Assembly (NCBI GenBank): GCA_014904845.1
Contig: MU119788.1
Span: 1-19,333 of the forward strand
Direction of reading: 5' to 3'
DNA: 19,333 nucleotides
DNA from: Acephala macrosclerotiorum
Lineage: Eukaryota; Ascomycota; Leotiomycetes; Helotiales; Mollisiaceae
Shown here: positions 18,190-19,333 of the stretch, piece by piece
Layout of the letters: each line of letters begins with the position of its first letter
Position numbering within the stretch: position 1 is the first letter of the stretch
Translations under genes and position numbers: made by a program
Notes under the pieces: generated by a model
Seen by the model: the letters and a program-made list of their open reading frames with translations, nothing else
Told to the model about the DNA's origin: nothing
Database searches by the model: none

Positions 18190-18450
18190 TAAATTTTTTA
18201 TTATTTTTATAATTATTTATATTAATTTTTATTTATTTTATAAATATTTAATTAAATTAAAAATTATTAAAAAAAAAAATTTATAATTAATATTATATTT
18301 TTATATTAATTTTATAAAAAATTTAATAAAATAATAAATAAAATAATATTATTAACGTTTAATAAATTTTTTAAAAATTTTTTAAATATTAATTATATTA
18401 TACTACGAATAAAAAAAAATTTAAAAATAAAAAAAATAAAAAAAATAAAA
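18190..18450 (+). pseudogene. Copy B, RNase H fragment
   Basis: Aligns with element A about 14640-14900, through the stretch encoding INLYSLYEYLIKLE and the SxFNKTLKKFLN tail. A few CG sites survive (for example ACGTTTAATAAA at 18355 and ACGAATAAAAAAA at 18404). The join to the integrase fragment near 18110-18190 removes the roughly 1.5 kb that encodes RT in A. Confidence 0.6.
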
Positions 18451-18540
18451 AAAAAATAAAAAAAAAATAAAAAAAAAAAAATTAAAAAAAAATAAAAAAA
18501 ATAAAATTAAAAAATTAAAATAAAATAAAATAAAATTTTA
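18400..18540. repeat. AAAAAT-type low-complexity tract
   Basis: Poly-A broken at short intervals by single T. It corresponds in position to the A-rich start of element A's 3' UTR (14905-14995), expanded or simplified by mutation. Confidence 0.5.
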
Positions 18541-18649
18541 TTTTTTTTATTTTAAATTTTATAATAATTTATTTTATAAAATTAAAAATAAAATTTTAAT
18601 ATTTATAATTTTTAATAAATTTTAAAAATAATATTAATTTATTAATATT

Positions 18650-18783
18650 ATTTTCAAAGTTTTTATTATATAATTTTTATATTAAAATATTAACGAGTTT
18701 TACGTATTAATAAATTATAATAATAATAAAAAAAATTTAATTTAATTAAATTAAATTAATTTTTATTATAAAAAAATTATTAA
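18650..18783 (+). other. 3' untranslated region of copy B
   Basis: Aligns with 15118-15256 of element A, for example TTATATTAAAATATTAACGAGTTTTACGTATTAATAAATTA against TTACATTAAAATATTAGCGAATTTTACG... The hairpin-forming block of A is not recognisable here. Confidence 0.6.
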
Positions 18784-18990
18784 TATAAATATAATATTAT
18801 TTTAATAACTATATACGATATTAAATTTAATTAAAATTAATATTATTTATATTAAAATTAAAATTATATTTTTTAATTTTTACGCGTTTTTTAAATTTAA
18901 AATATATAATTAATATATAATATTTTTTAAAATTTTTAATTAAATAATTATATAATAATTTTTTATTAAATTTTTATATATTAATTTAAA
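18784..18990 (+). repeat. 3' LTR of copy B, hypermutated
   Basis: Aligns with the LTR of element A from TATAAATATAATATTA (A: TGTGAATACAATATTA) through ACTATATACGATATTAAATTTAA (A: GTCACGTGCGATACTAGGCCAGA) and TTTTTACGCGTTTTTTA. Almost every G and C is replaced. The last part is too AT-rich to align, so the end is by length only. Confidence 0.55.
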
Positions 18991-19333
18991 TATAATTTTT
19001 TATATATTTTATAAAAATAATTAATAATTTATTTTTAAATTAAAATATAAAAAACGATTTTATAATTATTAAATATTATATAATTTAATATATTAATAAA
19101 AAATTTAAAATAATAATTTTAAATTAAAATTAAAAAAATTATATATTAATTTAAATAAAATATAATTAAAATTTAATATTAAAAATTTTTATTATATTAA
19201 AATTTTATTTTAAAATTTAAAAAAAATTATTATTATTAATTTAAATTTTTTTTTATAAAAATATAAAATATTTAATTTAATATTAAATATAATAATAATA
19301 ATAATAATATAAAAAATAATATATATATTTTTT
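18991..19333. other. Extremely AT-rich right end, no gene recognised
   Basis: Very few G or C and no readable protein. An AAT trinucleotide run lies at about 19288-19310. Nothing else stands out. Confidence 0.5.

Larger units (their letters stand above)
16235..18990 (+). mobile_element. Copia copy B, hypermutated and internally deleted relative of element A
   Basis: Four blocks align in order with element A: 16235-16669 with about 5260-5869; 16670-16779 with 12187-12400, lacking about 80 bp; 17675 to about 18110 with about 12395-13080; and 18190-18450 with about 14640-14900. The 3' UTR and LTR at 18650-18990 align with 15115-15463. Nearly all C and G of A are T and A here, including most CpG sites. 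The RT region is missing. Island C is inserted within the integrase. Confidence 0.75.

Noticed and set aside
18400..18540. Poly(A) tail of a non-LTR retroelement
   Set aside because: The position corresponds to the A-rich start of element A's 3' UTR and it is followed by aligned 3' UTR and LTR sequence.
1..19333. Mitochondrial or apicomplexan AT-rich genome
   Set aside because: There are no tRNAs, rRNAs or respiratory genes. The content is fungal copia elements with paired C/T and G/A differences between copies, which points to RIP in ascomycete nuclear DNA.

Overview
The window is nuclear, transposon-derived DNA from a filamentous ascomycete (Pezizomycotina), most likely an AT-isochore or other repeat island. 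Three things support this. Nearly every recognisable protein trace is a fungal Ty1/copia Gag-Pol relic. Duplicated sequences differ from one another by C/T and G/A transitions in both directions, which is the mark of repeat-induced point mutation (RIP). I see no host gene, rRNA, tRNA or CRISPR array. All recognised coding relics are riddled with stops; I find no gene likely to be functional.

Layout. Positions 1-5260 are AT-rich and mostly unassignable. They hold a 20-bp-period repeat array at 2280-2400 with an inverted partner at 2941-2980, and a stop-free frame at 1805-2095. A first copia element (A) runs from about 5260 to about 15463. It is split at 5869/12182 by a second, structurally complete copia element (element 1, 5870-12181) with two 229-bp LTRs, a 5-bp target duplication (ATTAT/ATTGT), a putative primer-binding site and Gag-PR-IN-RT-RNaseH relics in order. 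A continues with the rest of its integrase, RT, RNase H, 3' UTR and 3' LTR. From about 15464 the DNA is far more depleted in G and C. It contains a further copy (B, recognisable at about 16235-18990) of A's integrase, RNase H, 3' UTR and LTR, with the RT deleted. B keeps the uninterrupted version of the site where element 1 entered A.

Inside B's integrase lies an 890-bp island (C, 16780-17669) with far less AT bias. It is a minus-strand retroelement derivative of the same LTR family as A, bounded by TG...CA ends and a 5-bp target duplication CAATA. It is not visibly RIP-mutated and contains an 18-bp perfect foldback, repeated LTR/leader junctions and degenerate internal repeats.

The inferred order of events is: spread of family A/B; entry of element 1 into A; heavy RIP, much harsher on B than on A and element 1; then arrival of C in B. 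Identifications rest on reading degraded translations and aligning repeats by eye. Element edges without a target duplication are approximate.
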